From: Stictocephala bisonia
Lineage: Eukaryota; Arthropoda; Insecta; Hemiptera; Membracidae
DNA: 64,000 bases
Assembly (NCBI GenBank): GCA_035578905.1
Contig: JAQJVL010001107.1
Coordinates: forward strand, 1-64,000
Direction of reading: 5' to 3'
Shown: positions 1-14,830 of the stretch, piece after piece
Position numbering within the stretch: position 1 is the stretch's first letter
How the letters are laid out: each line of letters starts with the position of its first letter
The notes under the pieces: generated by a model
Seen by the model: only the letters and a program-made list of their open reading frames with translations
What the model was told of the DNA's origin: nothing
Databases searched by the model: none
Program-made: the position numbers and the translations under genes

Positions 1-2640
1 TCAATGTGAGAAAAAAGTATATTTAAAACAGCAAACGTTTATTTCGTAACTGAAAAATATCCATAATTTCGTTTTATTTAAATAGAAGTGACCATGATTA
101 AATAAGATAAATGTCAAGTGTTGATAGTTAATATATAAATTCCTATAGTCTTTGAAAAGAGTTTAATAAAACAGAAATTGTTCAATAATACAAAAAACTT
201 TAAATAAGAACACTTAGAAACCAATTTAATTTTTGCAAATATTTTATGGAATGTTATATGAATATTTATTTAGTGCTCTCATCCTTTCTAATTGATAAGA
301 AGAAAGGGTTATAATCTCTACAATGGACAGTGCATCGTCAATCGCATTATTTATAGTTATACTAAATATATTATACTATATTATACTTATTAGGGCACTT
401 ATATATAAAATAAGAAGGCTATATTTGACGTTGGCCAGAACCAAAACAGCTGGTGGCCGATAATGGAGGTCTGATGGGATGAGTTTCAGAGGGTATAACG
501 GCCAACCAATCATTAAACACCCCTCTATCGTAAACTGAATCTCTTGAGGTCTTTGTCCCCAAATGTGATATTTATGTTGTGATATCGCGAGTCAACTCAA
601 ATACTTGGCGTTGTTGTTGAAATTATAATAAATAGTTTTGTCTGAAATTGAATGTTAATTTGTAAAACCTCTTGATTCCTGATAAAATAGGAACTGAATT
701 TCTTTAGAAACCATAATATATACTCGATGAAACAAAGTTAAAAACAGTATCTACATTTTCTGGTGACAACTGTGTCAAGGTAGTATCTACAATATTTATT
801 TATTTATTTATTTTTTATTTATTTATTCACTACATAACCAACCATTAGCTTATCTTGTAAATATTATAGATAATACCTTGACGTGATTATCACCGGAAAA
901 TGTAGATTCTAATAATAAAACCGGCCACTTAAGCCTAAGATCTAGGATAAAGTTAAAAACAGGCTGAAAGTAAACATCTTTTGTGGCAGTTTCTCCAAAG
1001 AAATTATATATTTTAATTTAATATGATCTAAATTAGACGAGTTCTTACCATAAAACTTAATAAAACAGAAATAAAATGTTTACATAATTCAATTTAAAAA
1101 TCGGAGCCCTATAATCATTAGTTATTGAAATCAAAGTAACTAGATATCAATTTCATAGTTTAGAAATAAAACATATGTTGGAGAAAGAAATAGTCAATAG
1201 GCAATAATATTACTTTCATCTTATTATTGTTATTATGCACAGAGGACTTCACTGCTTGATCCGGGTGCCTCAGTCCTGTCACCTCTTTCAAGTATTTTCG
1301 TCACATTAAACGCTTACATTTTTTTTTTTTTAATCACCAGTTAAAACAAGTTTCACTATACTAAGCTCTCTCACTCGGTCAGTGAATATTATTATATTTG
1401 ATTAGTTAGGTCTCACATCTTTTAATACATATGGAACTTGTATTGCAAGAGGCAGAGAAAGAAAGAATGAGAGACAGGGCGGGATCTCTCCCCCCATAAT
1501 GGGATTACCAGGTTTTCCTGATTTTGAACGTTAACTGATAATATGTAGCCAAAAACATACATTTAAATGTGTATAAATAATTGTATCTATTAAAAAACTA
1601 GTATATAGTTTAAAACTACAAGTTTTAGTTATAATTTTATTGTATTGACCCATGCCAATACTTACTCCAAAGGCAATAAAGGAACTTTTGATTTGATTTT
1701 TGTTTTTGATATGACGAATAATAAAAAAATCATAAACATATGCCATGCATTTTTAAAAATTGTTTTATTTTATTTTTTTTTTTTTATAAATCTAACCCAA
1801 TAAAAAAACTTTATTAAGGATAGAAATTGCATTCCAGTAATAGTATAGGAGAGGGGTGTGACCGGAATAAAGTTAGGGTCCAATATCACGGCTCGATGAA
1901 CGAATGGAATTCTCAGGGTTGTAATAATATTCACGCACTGTTTCCCAATAAGTGTATTCAAGGAATTGATTCTCTCGTTTTTTACACATTTGCTGGTGCT
2001 TTAATTTATTATTAGAGCTCTTATCAAATAACGTTCAGCCGATAAGTGTCAAGAGCACCTATCGGAACCTATGTTTTTCGTGTTAAAAACACTAAAAGAA
2101 TAACACATATGGTTTTTTCTCCATTAAACCATAATTTTACAAATAATGAAATTATTAAGTAGATAAATAATAAAACTTATGTTTTATAAACTTATGAATA
2201 GTTTAATCACTAAGGAAAAATTCCTAAACTAAGTAAATTAATATTCAACAATAAACTCTAATTTCCGTTAGTTAAAACTTTAAAATTTATTCTTATTATT
2301 AAATTTACTATTTTGTCTCTACTACTCAACAAGTAGCACGGGAGCTAAACAAAACATATTCCCTTAGATAAGGAACAATCCTACTAAAACTTGTTTAAGG
2401 TATGTGCTTTGTAGTTACTCCCACATATTTTATTATAAAATAATCTCAATTGCAAGTGCAGAAGATACGATGTGTTTTAAATATATACCTTTTTTTATTG
2501 AAGGTTAAAATTATTTCTTAAGGTATTATGTTTTGTTCATATGTTGAATAATGATAAAAACAGACATTCTTGATAACATAATTTGTTAACAAGTGAACTA
2601 TATTGGTTACTATAATCACTATAAGCAAGTTACACAAAAT
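1..2640. other. AT-rich host DNA, no gene seen
   Basis: Contains ATTT-type simple repeats (about 795-830) and poly-T runs (about 1319, 1775). Frames are short and show no recognisable protein. Confidence 0.6.
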
Positions 2641-2644
2641 TGAA

Positions 2645-3080
2645 TAAACATTCTTTATTCATTTATTCATTATTCATCTCTAAGACGCCGATCATAGAGA
2701 TATGGGCGAATATGAGGAGTGAATGAGTGTGATGAGTGTAGATGAACGAGTGTAGTCATTGTTACTATCTGAGTTCGTCTTAGCTCAGAAAGGACTATTT
2801 ATTAATAGCCCAATAGCCAGGGCAACTAAAGGGACCTACAGCTTTACGTGGAATCCGAAACCACGTAGTATTGGTCTGATTTTCAGCTAACTGACAAGTT
2901 TGACACTTAGATCTCTTTTCTACACAACACCCGAACCATGACTACCATTCAACACGGACACTTCAGACTTCTCTAGTAGTGTCTACTTTGATGACAACCA
3001 TTGAGTGGACGTCGTGTCGGTATTAAGAGAACCGAGCATGGAACCTATCGCCTACAATCTCCCAAACACTTTGTCCTCAA
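2645..3080 (+). repeat. Dispersed repeat family R1, copy 1
   Basis: About 430 bp ('CACGTAGTATTGGTCTGATTTTC' region at about 2863) that recurs at 6700-7110 with roughly 85-90% apparent identity, and inverted and more diverged at about 14150-14345. Confidence 0.8.
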
Positions 3081-6000
3081 ATAGCTGAGTTACAGCACTG
3101 TGCCACCAATGCTGACTCTGATAGCTGTGTGGGGATTTCATGAAAAAACAATGGAGAGAAAACTGAAATGTTGCGATATGAGGCCTTATATTTAAACTAT
3201 TGTCTCAATAGGTTTTAAATATATAAAATATCAAATTTTTATTCTTAGCGTGTATAATAAAAGTATATTTAATTTTTACAGAATCTTCCTTAGGGGAATG
3301 CACATGCACCACTTTGTAATAATAAACAAGAAAGTCCAATAACGGGGAACATATGTCAAGGAAGACACACCTTGGTTGTTATACTGTAGGGAAGCACGAA
3401 GGAGTTATTGCACTCCCTGATACAGCCCGGAACAATATCACAAGTTTTGAACAAATACATTTCAATGAATCATAAATCAGGTACCAGAGGGTTATCTGTT
3501 TTATAAAATAGCAATTATATTCATTTGTTAGTTTAAACTTAAACTTTCAATTATAAAAAGACATTTACCAACCACAACTGTATTTTCAAATGTTATATAA
3601 CATTTTTAAGTTGATAATGGGTTAGTGTGGAAGAAAAGTATGAAGATACTTTAATTACAAGTACATACAACGGTACTAAATATACAGTATTTCAAACTCA
3701 AATTTGATTGTAAATTGCTGTAAATGTATTTATATGGAGCAAGGGGAATATTTTAATCCTGTACATACTAAAATAAGTACTAACTTAGACATATTAATAT
3801 TTTCCTTATTTATTTTTATATATATATATATATATATTTATTTATATGTCAAATAAGGTATTTAATGTACAATAAGAGTAATTTTCGAGTAGAGGTACAT
3901 GTGGTAAGCTGCACGGTACTCGACTTCAATTACGACTAGAACAGCACTATTGTTTCTTTGGACCCTCTCCACCCCTTCCTTGTTTGGTCCTTTATTGTTT
4001 TAAAGTTGATCTTCGAAAAGAATAAATCTTGATAAAATTAAATTAAGAAATATTCTTTATATTTCTTTATATATAAAGGCAAAGAAAAATTCACTCCTTT
4101 ATCAATAGTCAAATTACGTAACATACAAATAAACCTATATTTGTGGTTAAATTACGTTTGTTATTTAGCTAATACTTTATTGGTTTTCAATTATTCATAA
4201 CTGTTAATCGTCGTGGTTAATTGATAATTGACCTGTTTGACTACTAAATTGTTCGTTTTAGAGTAGTTACTATTCATCTAGTAATACTCTTAATTCTCAA
4301 AACACATTATTTAGTATAATTGTATACAAAACACAATTGGTTATTATAATTGTATTAAAATTAGTTAAAAACAAATTTATAAATTTATTTCAATCGTTTG
4401 CCTTTTAATACCGATATATATTGTTATGTGCAATATTATTATCTAAAGCTGAGTGATATGTATTTCTATGATTATATTAACACTGCACGAGTCCCAGACG
4501 TCTTACTGTAGTGAATCAAACTTATTTTGGCCTCAACAACATTTCACCACAACACGTCTTCACTATACATTCCTGCATCAGCTGTGGTGGGTGCTACGTT
4601 CAATCTTCGCTTGTCATTCACTACTTGATCTGCCCACCGTAGTTCAGTGCACCTAGTGTTGGTTTCATATCCTTTTATTTATGGTAGCTGACTTTCTTTA
4701 GCCTTTTACTTTCAATTTGGACAATGATTTGGCCATGAAATAGATCTATGAGGTCTATATTAGTTTGTAGTCTGACCGAAATATACTGCGCAGTATTCTT
4801 TTTTCAAAACTATAAGGTTCCTTTCTGATTTCGTACTGAGTCTCGTTGCAGATCTATGCAATGTAATGGGTTATATCACTCTCTTGCATCGTCTCAATTT
4901 AGTAACTTTCTACTTTTCTATAGTCCTTCTGAACCTCAAAAATGTTATTTTTAGAACTTACTTAATCTTCGTCTTGTAAGTTATGCAGTGTGGAGTGAAT
5001 ATGAATTGAAATACAACTTCATTATATCCTTATACACAACTGATGGGCTATGGCCCGTCATATTTTAGAAGTATAAACTATAAAAATAATGCTAATAAAA
5101 AATGGATCTACTTTAAATAGACTAAAAATATTGTTATACATTCAACAATAACGATGCCTTTTGTCTAGAATCCAACCAAAAATGTCTTTGTAGTACAAAA
5201 ACCAAAAAGAATAATTTATATATATGTATGTTCTGGAATATAGTCACACTTTTAAATAGATATGTACTAAGACTTATTTAATTTAGCATATTCAAATATC
5301 AGCTGTTTCCAGAAATAATTATTTAACCTCTTGTATATTTTTTTTAAGAATATTGTAAGAGTAGCGAAAGGTGGCTGTATTGAGCCCAACGTTAAAAGTC
5401 TATTAAAGGCGCAGTAAAACACAAGCTTTAGTGAAGTCTTCCAGATCATTGAGTGGAATACGGATCCGGTAGGATTGAAAGTTGGTTTGTTTGTTGAAAT
5501 TCCGGAGCACTCTAAATTACTGAATGGAAAACACATTTTTCGACTCAGAGTAAATTTAAACTGTGTGCTTAACATATGTAAAAAATTTCAGTAATTACCA
5601 TGTTGCCTGCTCATAATGACTTAAAATATATGATATTTTAAATTATTACAGTTAAAATAATAACGCCAAACAGGAACACTATTATACAAACCAAAAGGAA
5701 TCGAATAACCTTTATTTTGTTGTCTGTACAAATAGGGTGTCACGTGTCAGGCTATAAAGTGAAAAAGAACATATGAAAATAGAAATAATTTTATCGGACT
5801 CCTAATCAGCTTTACATCTCACATATCCTTCCATTGGATAGTGACATAAATCAGTTGAACTCTCAGGTGCCCAAGCCCTTAGAAAAAAAAAATGGAATAA
5901 TAGATAAATGTGTTTACCTCGTAGGGTGTAACAAGAAAAGTAACGCCTCAGAAGCAGTTCGAAATAGATTGCCATAATGTATGCCTGTATCTGTAAAATT

Positions 6001-6699
6001 CCGTGTTAATAATCTATGTATATACCTTTGAGGATTTTGGTTAGAATAAGGTAAAAACTGACAATGGTTGTAACCCTGACATATAATTGATGATTGCTGA
6101 GTGTGAGATGGTGAATTTAGTCACATAGTTGAGGATTATAAGCTGATTTCACCATTCTTATAAACATGCTATAATCAACAATGAAAACTGTAGGTCCTGA
6201 AGAATAGAACATCAGATTAGACTTTCCTTGGTAAAGGCATACAAACAGATATCCTCAGTAAAACCTAAATCCTGGGTTACTTGGAACACTTACCACCACC
6301 GAACTAATGTATCGGTGAGGATAAACAGCAAATCAGTTTCAGCATAATGAGCTAATAAGGCTGATAAATAATTAAGTTCTATATGCACTTCCACTTCACA
6401 TAGCTCCGAAAGCTTCTACGCCATCCTTAAATGGTGCTTTTCCTGAAAGTCATGCAATACTGCATCTGTTTAAACCTGGTCCAGGTGTAATAATTGTAGC
6501 TTACTGAACATAAATCCAAACTAATAAAATATACATAGCCAAACAAGCGACATAGTCATTAAAATACCACATTACAAAGCCTACATGTTATTCTTAGCTT
6601 GGAAATATGTTTAGTAATTTACTTGCTCTCTCTTTTACTGGATTTATATAATCGTAAAACTCTTTGTACATAGTTTCTAGTAATACTTTCATTATTCTT
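3081..6699. other. AT-rich host DNA, no gene seen
   Basis: Includes a short (TA)n at about 3820-3836 and a segment at 3320-3410 distantly repeated at 10285-10350. A 102-codon minus frame at 5267-5575 has no recognisable features. Confidence 0.5.
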
Positions 6700-7110
6700 C
6701 ATTCATTCGTTTTTAATTTCTACTATATTCAGCGACACTGATCGCAGAAATATGGACGAATATGAGCAGTTAATTATAATGAGTGTGGGTGAACGAGTGT
6801 AGTCATTGTTACTATCATATTTCGACTTAGCTCAGTTAGGACTATTAATTAATAACCCATTAGCCACGGTAACTATGAGACCTACAGCTATACGTGGAAT
6901 CCGAACCACGTAGTGTTGGTCTGATTTTCAGCTAACTGCCAAGTCTGACACTCAGTACATTTCACTACACAACATCTGAAACTTGACTACCATTCAACAT
7001 GGACACACCAGACTTCGCTAGTGGTTTCCACGTCGATGGCAACCATTGAGTGGATGCCTTTTTTGTGTTCAGAGGACCGAGCATAGAACATATCGCCTAA
7101 AGTCTCGTCA
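6700..7110 (+). repeat. Dispersed repeat family R1, copy 2
   Basis: Matches 2645-3080 along its length (CACGTAGTGTTGGTCTGATT at about 6906). Confidence 0.8.
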
Positions 7111-7703
7111 ACATTTTTAATTAATTTTAACGAACCAGATTTGAATTTGTAGGAGTTTTTTTCTTTTTTTTTTTTTATTGGCTTTTACTGCTATAACGTC
7201 ATTTACAAGTTATTTCGGTTTAGTGTAACACATCTGTTAAATATTGGGGGTTGTTCTTGGGTAAAATTTACACTCCTTGACTTATTTATTGTAAAATTAT
7301 CACCACGAGGAAGGCGAGATTTCAATATCACGGTTCAATCGCTCCTTGGAATTCCAATCACTGCAACACTTTCTCGACAGGTCTGTCTAATAACATCGTT
7401 GATATTTCCTAAACGGAGTCTCTCCTATGAAGTAACACTTGTTTATAATGTTATACCTTCCAGACAAGTAACAAGTCGTATTTTTAATGTGATATTAATA
7501 AAAAAACAAACATTGTATATTATATTATTTTTTTAAAATCAATCCATACAATGTTCATGAAAATGGACTTTGATATTATTAGTTAAAACTAACATCGCAA
7601 TTGTCGTTTGTCCGTAATGTAAAGTCTTAGGAAATGGGAGCGGAAGGGGTTAACAAATCACAAAGGAACCCTGCGCTAATAATTGAAAATAATTAATTTT
7701 CTA

Positions 7704-7935
7704 TATATGTTACCGGACAAACCCGATTTTAGGACAAACTAGTTTGGACTAGGATGATCTAGTTTTTCCTAACCTAACCTAACCTAACCTATCCTAACCT
7801 AACCTAACCTAACCTAACCCTAACCTAACCTAACCTAATCTAATCTAACCTAACCTAACCTAACCTAACCTAACCTAAACTAACCTAACGTCCAAACTAG
7901 TTTGTCCTAAAATTGGGTTTGTCTGGTAGCATATA
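7704..7935. mobile_element. Foldback/MITE-like element with (CCTAA)n core
   Basis: Two 45-bp inverted arms (7704-7748 and 7891-7935, three mismatches) surround about 120 bp of (CCTAA)n with a few variants. CCTAA/TTAGG is the common arthropod telomere unit. The inverted arms indicate a non-autonomous element that captured or amplified this array. Confidence 0.7.
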
Positions 7936-9834
7936 CAAGTATATAATACTTTCTATTAATTTATCACAGCTATGCAATAAAAACAATAACTCTTTGACAT
8001 ATAATATCATTGGTGATGATGCTATGGCGTCCATTTTTTTACAAGAAATAAAACAACAATCATAGGAGCAGACATTCTTCTTCGTTCAATCTTTACACAA
8101 ATATTTATTTATGACACTGATATTTTTATCTGATCAATATCAGGTCTTTTTAAGGATTAAGATGTTTTTAAATAGTAGACGACACGAAGTTCCCATTGTT
8201 TTCATATTAATTTGTATTACTATCAAGGGCCTAGGTATACATAGATTTTTGGAGAGCATATAAAATTGATTTATAAAATAGTGCTGCATTAGTAAATTAA
8301 TATAAACTCCAATTAATTACTTGTCTTGTATTCCACTGATTGCCATTCTTTAAAATTTGCTTATTAAAGTAGGCAATAAGTAATATATTTTAATCAAAAT
8401 ATGAAAAAAAATAAAAATTAATAATAACACTTGAGGCCTTGTTTCCATGTTCAATCACAAAATAAATTACCTTAATATACATGACTATATTCACAAAACT
8501 ATTATATGTAATAAAATAATATTTAGACTTATACCTTCTAAATATACAATTTAATAATATGCTCATATCAAAATTAAATGAGTTAAATAACGTGGTTTTT
8601 ATTGATAAGAGCATAAAGTTGATGCAAAACGAAAACTAGTTAGTATTATGGCACTTTTATAGTCCAACAATGATAGAAACTATAAATACTTATAATAAAA
8701 TTAAAAATTGTATATTTGAGAAGAGAAATTTTAACTAAAAAACAATAATGTGATTGGATTCGTCTTAGACCTCTTATGATTTTTGGTAAAAATTAACGTC
8801 AAACTCAAGTACATATAATTTTTGCACCGAGTGTAAGATTTAAAATAAAAAAAATAAAATAAGAATCTCTCTCATTAATTAATTATATTGCAAACAATCC
8901 AGTTAATATGACACTAAGAGAACCAATAAAAACCCAGAATTTAAGAAAATTTGGAAAATAATATACTATTATTATACTCTTATAATAAACTATTATAATG
9001 TACACTGATAATTTGTTATCATAATTTGTTAGAATGTAAGTTTGTAGGTATATTTCCTTTAGCATATTACCAGAATTTTAACTATTTGTGGTGACTAATA
9101 TAGTATATATGAACATCCAGCATACAAATTATTTTTGTTTTTTTTACAAATTTGAAGTAATAAAAATTATAATTATTAAAAATGTAAATATCACGAGAAT
9201 CCATAATATTCTCAAGAATAGTTCCTAAACAATAATATATTGTTTACTAAACAGAATATTTAATATTTGTACGCGTAAGCAATTTTTTTAAAATACAAAC
9301 ATGATATTCGGTGGATATTCGTTTATATATTATGGTAATCAGATATCAGAAAAAAATTACAAAACACGCTTTAAAACTGTGCTGTAGTGATAGTATGTTA
9401 AATGTCCAGAGTTTCAGACAAGTTCGTAGATGTTAAAAGTTCCCAAACTTTCAGTATATCAACCATGAAGACCATAGTACAGAACTTATTTATCTACAGT
9501 TAGGAATGTTCTGGGCAGCATATTAATGTTAAAATGTTTTAATGTTTATTTAAATAGCATGACGGAACAGTCTATAAAGCAAATATATTACTAGGCAGTT
9601 GATAATATCTCTCATGGTTAAACGAGTGATTAACATGGTGCATCAATTCTACATAAATTACTCCTTTCGTATAAAAAATATTTCAAAATTGAAGGTCATT
9701 AACACGCGTCATAATTAAACTTAATTGTTAATCAAAAAAATTTTACCAAACAATTCATAAGGGGTATTTTGAATTAATTTCTATTTTCTGCTTGAGGAAT
9801 ATTATAGACGACTTTTTATGTACATTTGAATATG
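7936..9834. other. AT-rich host DNA, no gene seen
   Basis: Short frames on both strands (for example 8390-8614, 8883-9065) are low-complexity and hydrophobic by AT bias. Nothing recognised. Confidence 0.5.
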
Positions 9835-10112
9835 TAAATTAATGTATCCACCCATTCATGCAATTGTTTTGTACTATTCAATGTACGGATAATAGAATTA
9901 TTTGTTTTGAGAAATCGATAGTTAACTTGAGGAAAATAAATTTAACAATGTATCATTAAGTTAAAAAAAACTCTTTAAACCATAAAAAGAAAAAAATAAG
10001 AAAGGAACCAACTCGGCCACCAAATAAAATAGACAAGTTTTCAAACAGAAACCAGTTCATAATTATGTGAGATAAGCTTAGATATGCCAACAGATAAATA
10101 ATAAACTATAAG
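9835..10112 (+). repeat. Direct repeat R2, copy 1
   Basis: About 280 bp repeated at 10692-11009, including 'ACTCGGCCACCAAATAAAATAG'-type sequence and a variable A-rich tract in the middle. Confidence 0.85.
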
Positions 10113-10691
10113 CTACAAATATATGTTTACTTCATGCCATGAATCAAAGTCTCACATATTGGTAAACATATTGTTACTGTACAGTAATGGAGTTTATATT
10201 GCTACTGTACAAGCAATTTTGTTAAATAGATTACCATTAATACTAAAATATGACGATGCATTGTGTCTTAATATACAACTAGAAACCAATAAAAGGGAAG
10301 CACATGTCAAGACAAGACAAAACTTTGTGTTATATTGTAGGGGAGAGGGCGTGAGATACATTACACTAAGTTTCCCCATCTTTCACAAAGTAAAACCAAT
10401 TGGAGAAATTTGGAACTAAATAAATGCTCTTGGTCTATTTTGAACAGTAACTTGTTTATTTTATTCTGTTGTGTTACTAGTCTATTACGTGCAGGTAACA
10501 TTTGACTTAATGTATTTACTAAGTAAACCATATATAAGTTTAAGAATTTTTAGAATATATGATATTGAACCCGATATGACAAAATCACCTGATTTCTTAT
10601 AAATGGCATGATGCATCAAGACAAGCTATACATTTTTTATTATTGGTAAAAGTGTGTTTATATAAATATGATATGACAAGTAGGCATATAA

Positions 10692-11009
10692 TATGTAAAT
10701 TAATGTATTCACCCATTCATGCAATTGTTTTTTACTATTCAATGTACAGATAATAGAATTATTTGTTTTAAGAAATCGATAGTTAACTTAAGGAAAATAA
10801 ATTTAATAATGTATCATTTAGTAAAAAAAACTCTCTTTAAACCAAAAAAAAAAAAAAAACAAAAAAAAAAATATATTAAGAAAGGAAGAAACTCGGCCAC
10901 CAAATAAAATAGACAAGTTTCCAAACAGAAACCAGTTCATATTTATGTGAGATAAGCTTAGATCTGCCAACAGATATATAATAAACTGTAAGCTAAAATT
11001 ATATGTTTA
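10692..11009 (+). repeat. Direct repeat R2, copy 2
   Basis: Second copy of 9835-10112, about 857 bp away, with a longer A-rich tract. Confidence 0.85.
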
Positions 11010-13350
11010 AATTGTAATATTTTTGTAATATATTTTTGTATTTTTAAAGTTTAAAGTTTAAACTATCTAATTTCTTAGACAAAATATACTAGACCACTAA
11101 CCAATGTAAAATATTGGGTATTGGTTTTTTTATCAAAGGTCAGTAACTATCAATAGTTTTTATACATAAAGATTATATTGTTTTCAAAACTATGGTGAAG
11201 TGGAATGAAAATATTCTTTATTAATGTGGCGAAGTTAGGACTATGTAAGTCTCTATCCACTTAACCACTTACACTGATTTAAGAATATACAACTTTACAC
11301 GATTAAACAAATACCTTATTGTATGTATTTGTAAGTATGGCTAACACTGAGAGCAATACATATCATGATATATAGTTTTATTTTCTATTTAAACTTGCAT
11401 TAGTTTGGAATATCTATAAATCCCTAGTTACAAAATTGATAAGTCAATATTACGTATTAAGTTCAAATAATGTATGATTGATATTGTCACATGTAAGCTT
11501 TTTAAATAAAACACCATAACGTGAGAGACCACTTAATATTTTTTTATTTTATCCAATATGAATAATTGAAGACGGATTTTTACAGGTATTTGAACTTTTA
11601 TAATATTATTTTTAATTATTTTGATTTAGAAGTATTAAAAACCCAATCTTTCCATGTGCGAATAACTACAGTACTTTAGCAGGTTTTTAGTCTACCCTTT
11701 ACCCTTAAGGAGTTAATTACAGGGAGAAAATGATGTTTATAGTATGGTAAATAAATGAAATATGTAAATTTAATAAAAATATTAAATATGTTACTTTTAT
11801 ATATTTTTTTATTTATAGAATACAATTTAGTTACTATCTAAGTAGTAAAAGTCCCTTAGGTATAAAAATTAATCTGGATCAGTAAAAATTACTGCTAAGT
11901 ATTCAGTCCAAGATGTCCTTTATTAGGTATCCAAGAGATAAAGTCTGGCCAAATAAAACACGCCTCTACAAATAGTACGTAATTAATTTCTGAGCCTAAA
12001 ATACCGAATCGGTTTCAATTTTGAAACTTGTCTGTATTTTCTTGTGTTTAAGTTGGTTCTCCGTTTTATATGCTTGTGTACTCACTCAGGTGGCCGAATC
12101 CGTAATCCATCCTATAATTATAATTTTGCCATTTTTAATAATTTTGTAATTTGTTTTTATTTCAGTAACTGACTGCCACGTTATCACTATAATTTTAACC
12201 AACTAAAATCCAATAAATATTATTTATGATTATTACTATTCCAATATACTAACATGCTGTATAAAAAGAGTATATATATTCTAGTAAAAAGTGTTTAATT
12301 TAACTTCTTAAATGCTAAGTAATTAAAGATAATAAGCTTTTATTAGCAGGGCAAAAGAACCGCTCACAAAATATAATATTAGTTACTTGCTATTGATTCA
12401 ATGCACGCTACATAAGAAATTTGCTATTTCTTTAAACGTGTAATATATTAAAAAAAATATTTTAAAATGTTTAAAGTTCTATTTGGAATTTAGTTATAAG
12501 ACCAACAACTGTTAAGAAAACACAATCCAAACTGGCATTTTTAAATTATTATTTAATATACAGCAATTTGTAAAATTCCCATTGTTGAACAATTATTCTG
12601 TTTATTTACTCATAAATCTATAAAAAAATTAAATTAGATTAAGCTAAAATATATATGTAATCATAATAATTTTTTACAAGTTTACTAATATAGATGACAT
12701 ACAAGCACTTACAAGTATCCCTAGAATGTTTTTTTTTTTTTTTTTTTTTTGTGAAATAACTCAAAACACTCATCTGGGTGGTCCGAGAAATCCCGTAATA
12801 CGCGCGGCGTAGCAGCACACAATGGCCGCTCAGTTGCCATGTCGACGGTGCGTGAAGGTCACGATGATAAAAAACATTGTCATCCTTTCTGTTGTCTTCA
12901 AAATTACCTCAATAACCATTTATGTACACGTTAGTATAGTTTTATCACTTAAATTAAAATATTTATCTCAAAGTATTCAAATGCGAGAAATACCATAATA
13001 CGCGTTTTACGTAAATATAACGTTGCGAGAAATCCCGTAATACGCGTGGAAAGGGTCAACATATAAAATTATGTCAGTCTATTAGTAGTTGAATGTGATT
13101 ATTTAAAGCTGCATTTATGAATATAAAATACTTTATTTTTAAGCAGCCTAATAATAACAAATTGATATACACTCTGTGCTTCATTTGTTGCATTTATTGC
13201 CTTAATATAGCAATAACTTCATGCCATGACTCAAAGTCTCACATATTAGTAAAAAATAATATTTTCAATAAGTATTTAATGTATTTTAAAACTCTTGAAG
13301 GGTTTAAATGAATTAAATTGAAGGAAATATGTTATACTGAATTGGTATCT
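11010..13350. other. AT-rich host DNA with three copies of a CG-containing 20-mer
   Basis: GAGAAATCCCGTAATACGCG occurs at 12785 and 13027, with a variant at 12985; poly-T at about 12730-12750. A 'TTCATGCCATGACTCAAAGTC' stretch at 13217 is shared with 10132. No gene seen. Confidence 0.5.
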
Positions 13351-13359
13351 TGGGGAAAT

Positions 13360-13740
13360 TTGTATATGTCACACTGGAAGTTTGAATATTGATAGAGGCA
13401 AAGTGAAATAGTACCATTTGTCATGACTTTACCCACAAACAACCGCTTCCGGCACTATCTATAAACACAACTAGTCATCTAGTGTGAAGTTTGTATGCGT
13501 CTCAGTAAAAGTTTCAATATCGATGGAGGCAAAGTTGAGTGGTTCCATTTGTCATGGCAGTAAGCACAAACAGACGCTTCCGATACTGTCTATAAACAGA
13601 ACTGTTCAAAATGTAATTTTACATGGGGATCTTTGTATTAGTCTTACTGAAATTATGATTATCTATGGAGACAAAGTGGAGTGGTTAAATTTAACGTAGC
13701 ATGAACATTCCTTACAGCACTGTCCTTACACACACTATTC
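13360..13740 (+). repeat. Three diverged tandem units of ~125 bp
   Basis: Units share 'GATGGAGGCAAAGT…GTGGTTCCATTTGTCATG…CGCTTCCG…CTATAAACA'. Short open frames here follow the repeat and are not taken as genes. Confidence 0.6.
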
Positions 13741-14149
13741 CAGCAGTGTCAGAATACAACTATTTATTGACAACTAACCATGTGTAGTGTGAATGAGGTA
13801 ACCAACTAACTTACAAAATGCAAGAACTATACCCACTAAGAATACCTAGCAATAATGAAGTCATTACTTCTCAACCGAGAACAAAATTCAATCAATATAG
13901 GCCTAAGACAACCACCAGATCTGAAGTGATTGCATGCTAAGACCTAGAATTTAGCAAGTAAAGACTGCAATAAAAGTATTTGAGGAAAGAATATTAAGAC
14001 GGATTCTAGGTCTTGTGAAGTCAGGTGATGGGATGTACGACTTAAAAAAACAGAGAGCTGGAAGCACAAATACATGGAGATTACATAGAGAGCCATGCTA
14101 TAGCTACAGGGTAAGTTTTTTAAAATAGAACTTAGTGACAGGCTTGTCA

Positions 14150-14345
14150 GATAGCTGAAAATTATATCAACTCTACGTATAAAGCTGGAGATTGCCCTGT
14201 CTATTGGGATATTAATAAATAGTTCTTTCTGAGGAACAGTCGACCTTGGTTAGTAACAATGACTACACTTGTTAATCTACACTTACTACTCGCGTTCGCG
14301 TCTCATATTTACCCATGTATTGACGACTGGCGTCTAAATAATGAA
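14150..14345 (-). repeat. Dispersed repeat family R1, diverged inverted copy
   Basis: The reverse complement matches parts of 2645-3080 (CAGCTATCTGACAAGCC…, TAGTCATTGTTACTAACC). Confidence 0.6.
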
Positions 14346-14617
14346 TAATAATGAAATGTATTCCAAAGTATGAATTTAGGACGATTGAAAATTATGCTAC
14401 GTGGCACAATTTATGGTAAACGAAGAATAGGAAGATCTAGAAGAAACTGGGAGAGTGACGGTAAAGAAGAATGAAGAATATAAATCATTAATAACAGAAA
14501 ACAGACTGCTGTTTATATATATATGGATAGCGACAAGCAATCATATAGGTAATATTGATTGAATAGGTAATATCAGTAATATTGAAAATGCTCTGTCATT
14601 TGTAACAGGGATAGAAC

Positions 14618-14830
14618 AGATTATTTTCCTCAAGGGAAAGGTAAAATATCGAAAGTCGAAGAGGAGTTAACATCTCCATTGATGAATGAACCTATAAACC
14701 CAGCAAGGATGCCATTATTGCTAGGGGTGAGATATACAGTTCAAGGAGCCGTTGGGGGGGGAGGGGAACTGATAAATCAGGACATGACCACCCAGATTGG
14801 CTGCAATCCTGGTTTTCTCTCAGACTGCTT
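14618..14830 (+). repeat. Dispersed repeat R3, copy 1
   Basis: About 200 bp shared with 55889-56100 (AAGGGAAAGGTAAAATATCG, ATGAATGAACCTATAAA). The identical start of a short frame in both copies is due to the repeat. Confidence 0.85.

Noticed and set aside
5267..5575. 102-codon minus frame
   Set aside because: No recognisable domain, promoter or repeat support; composition fits chance.
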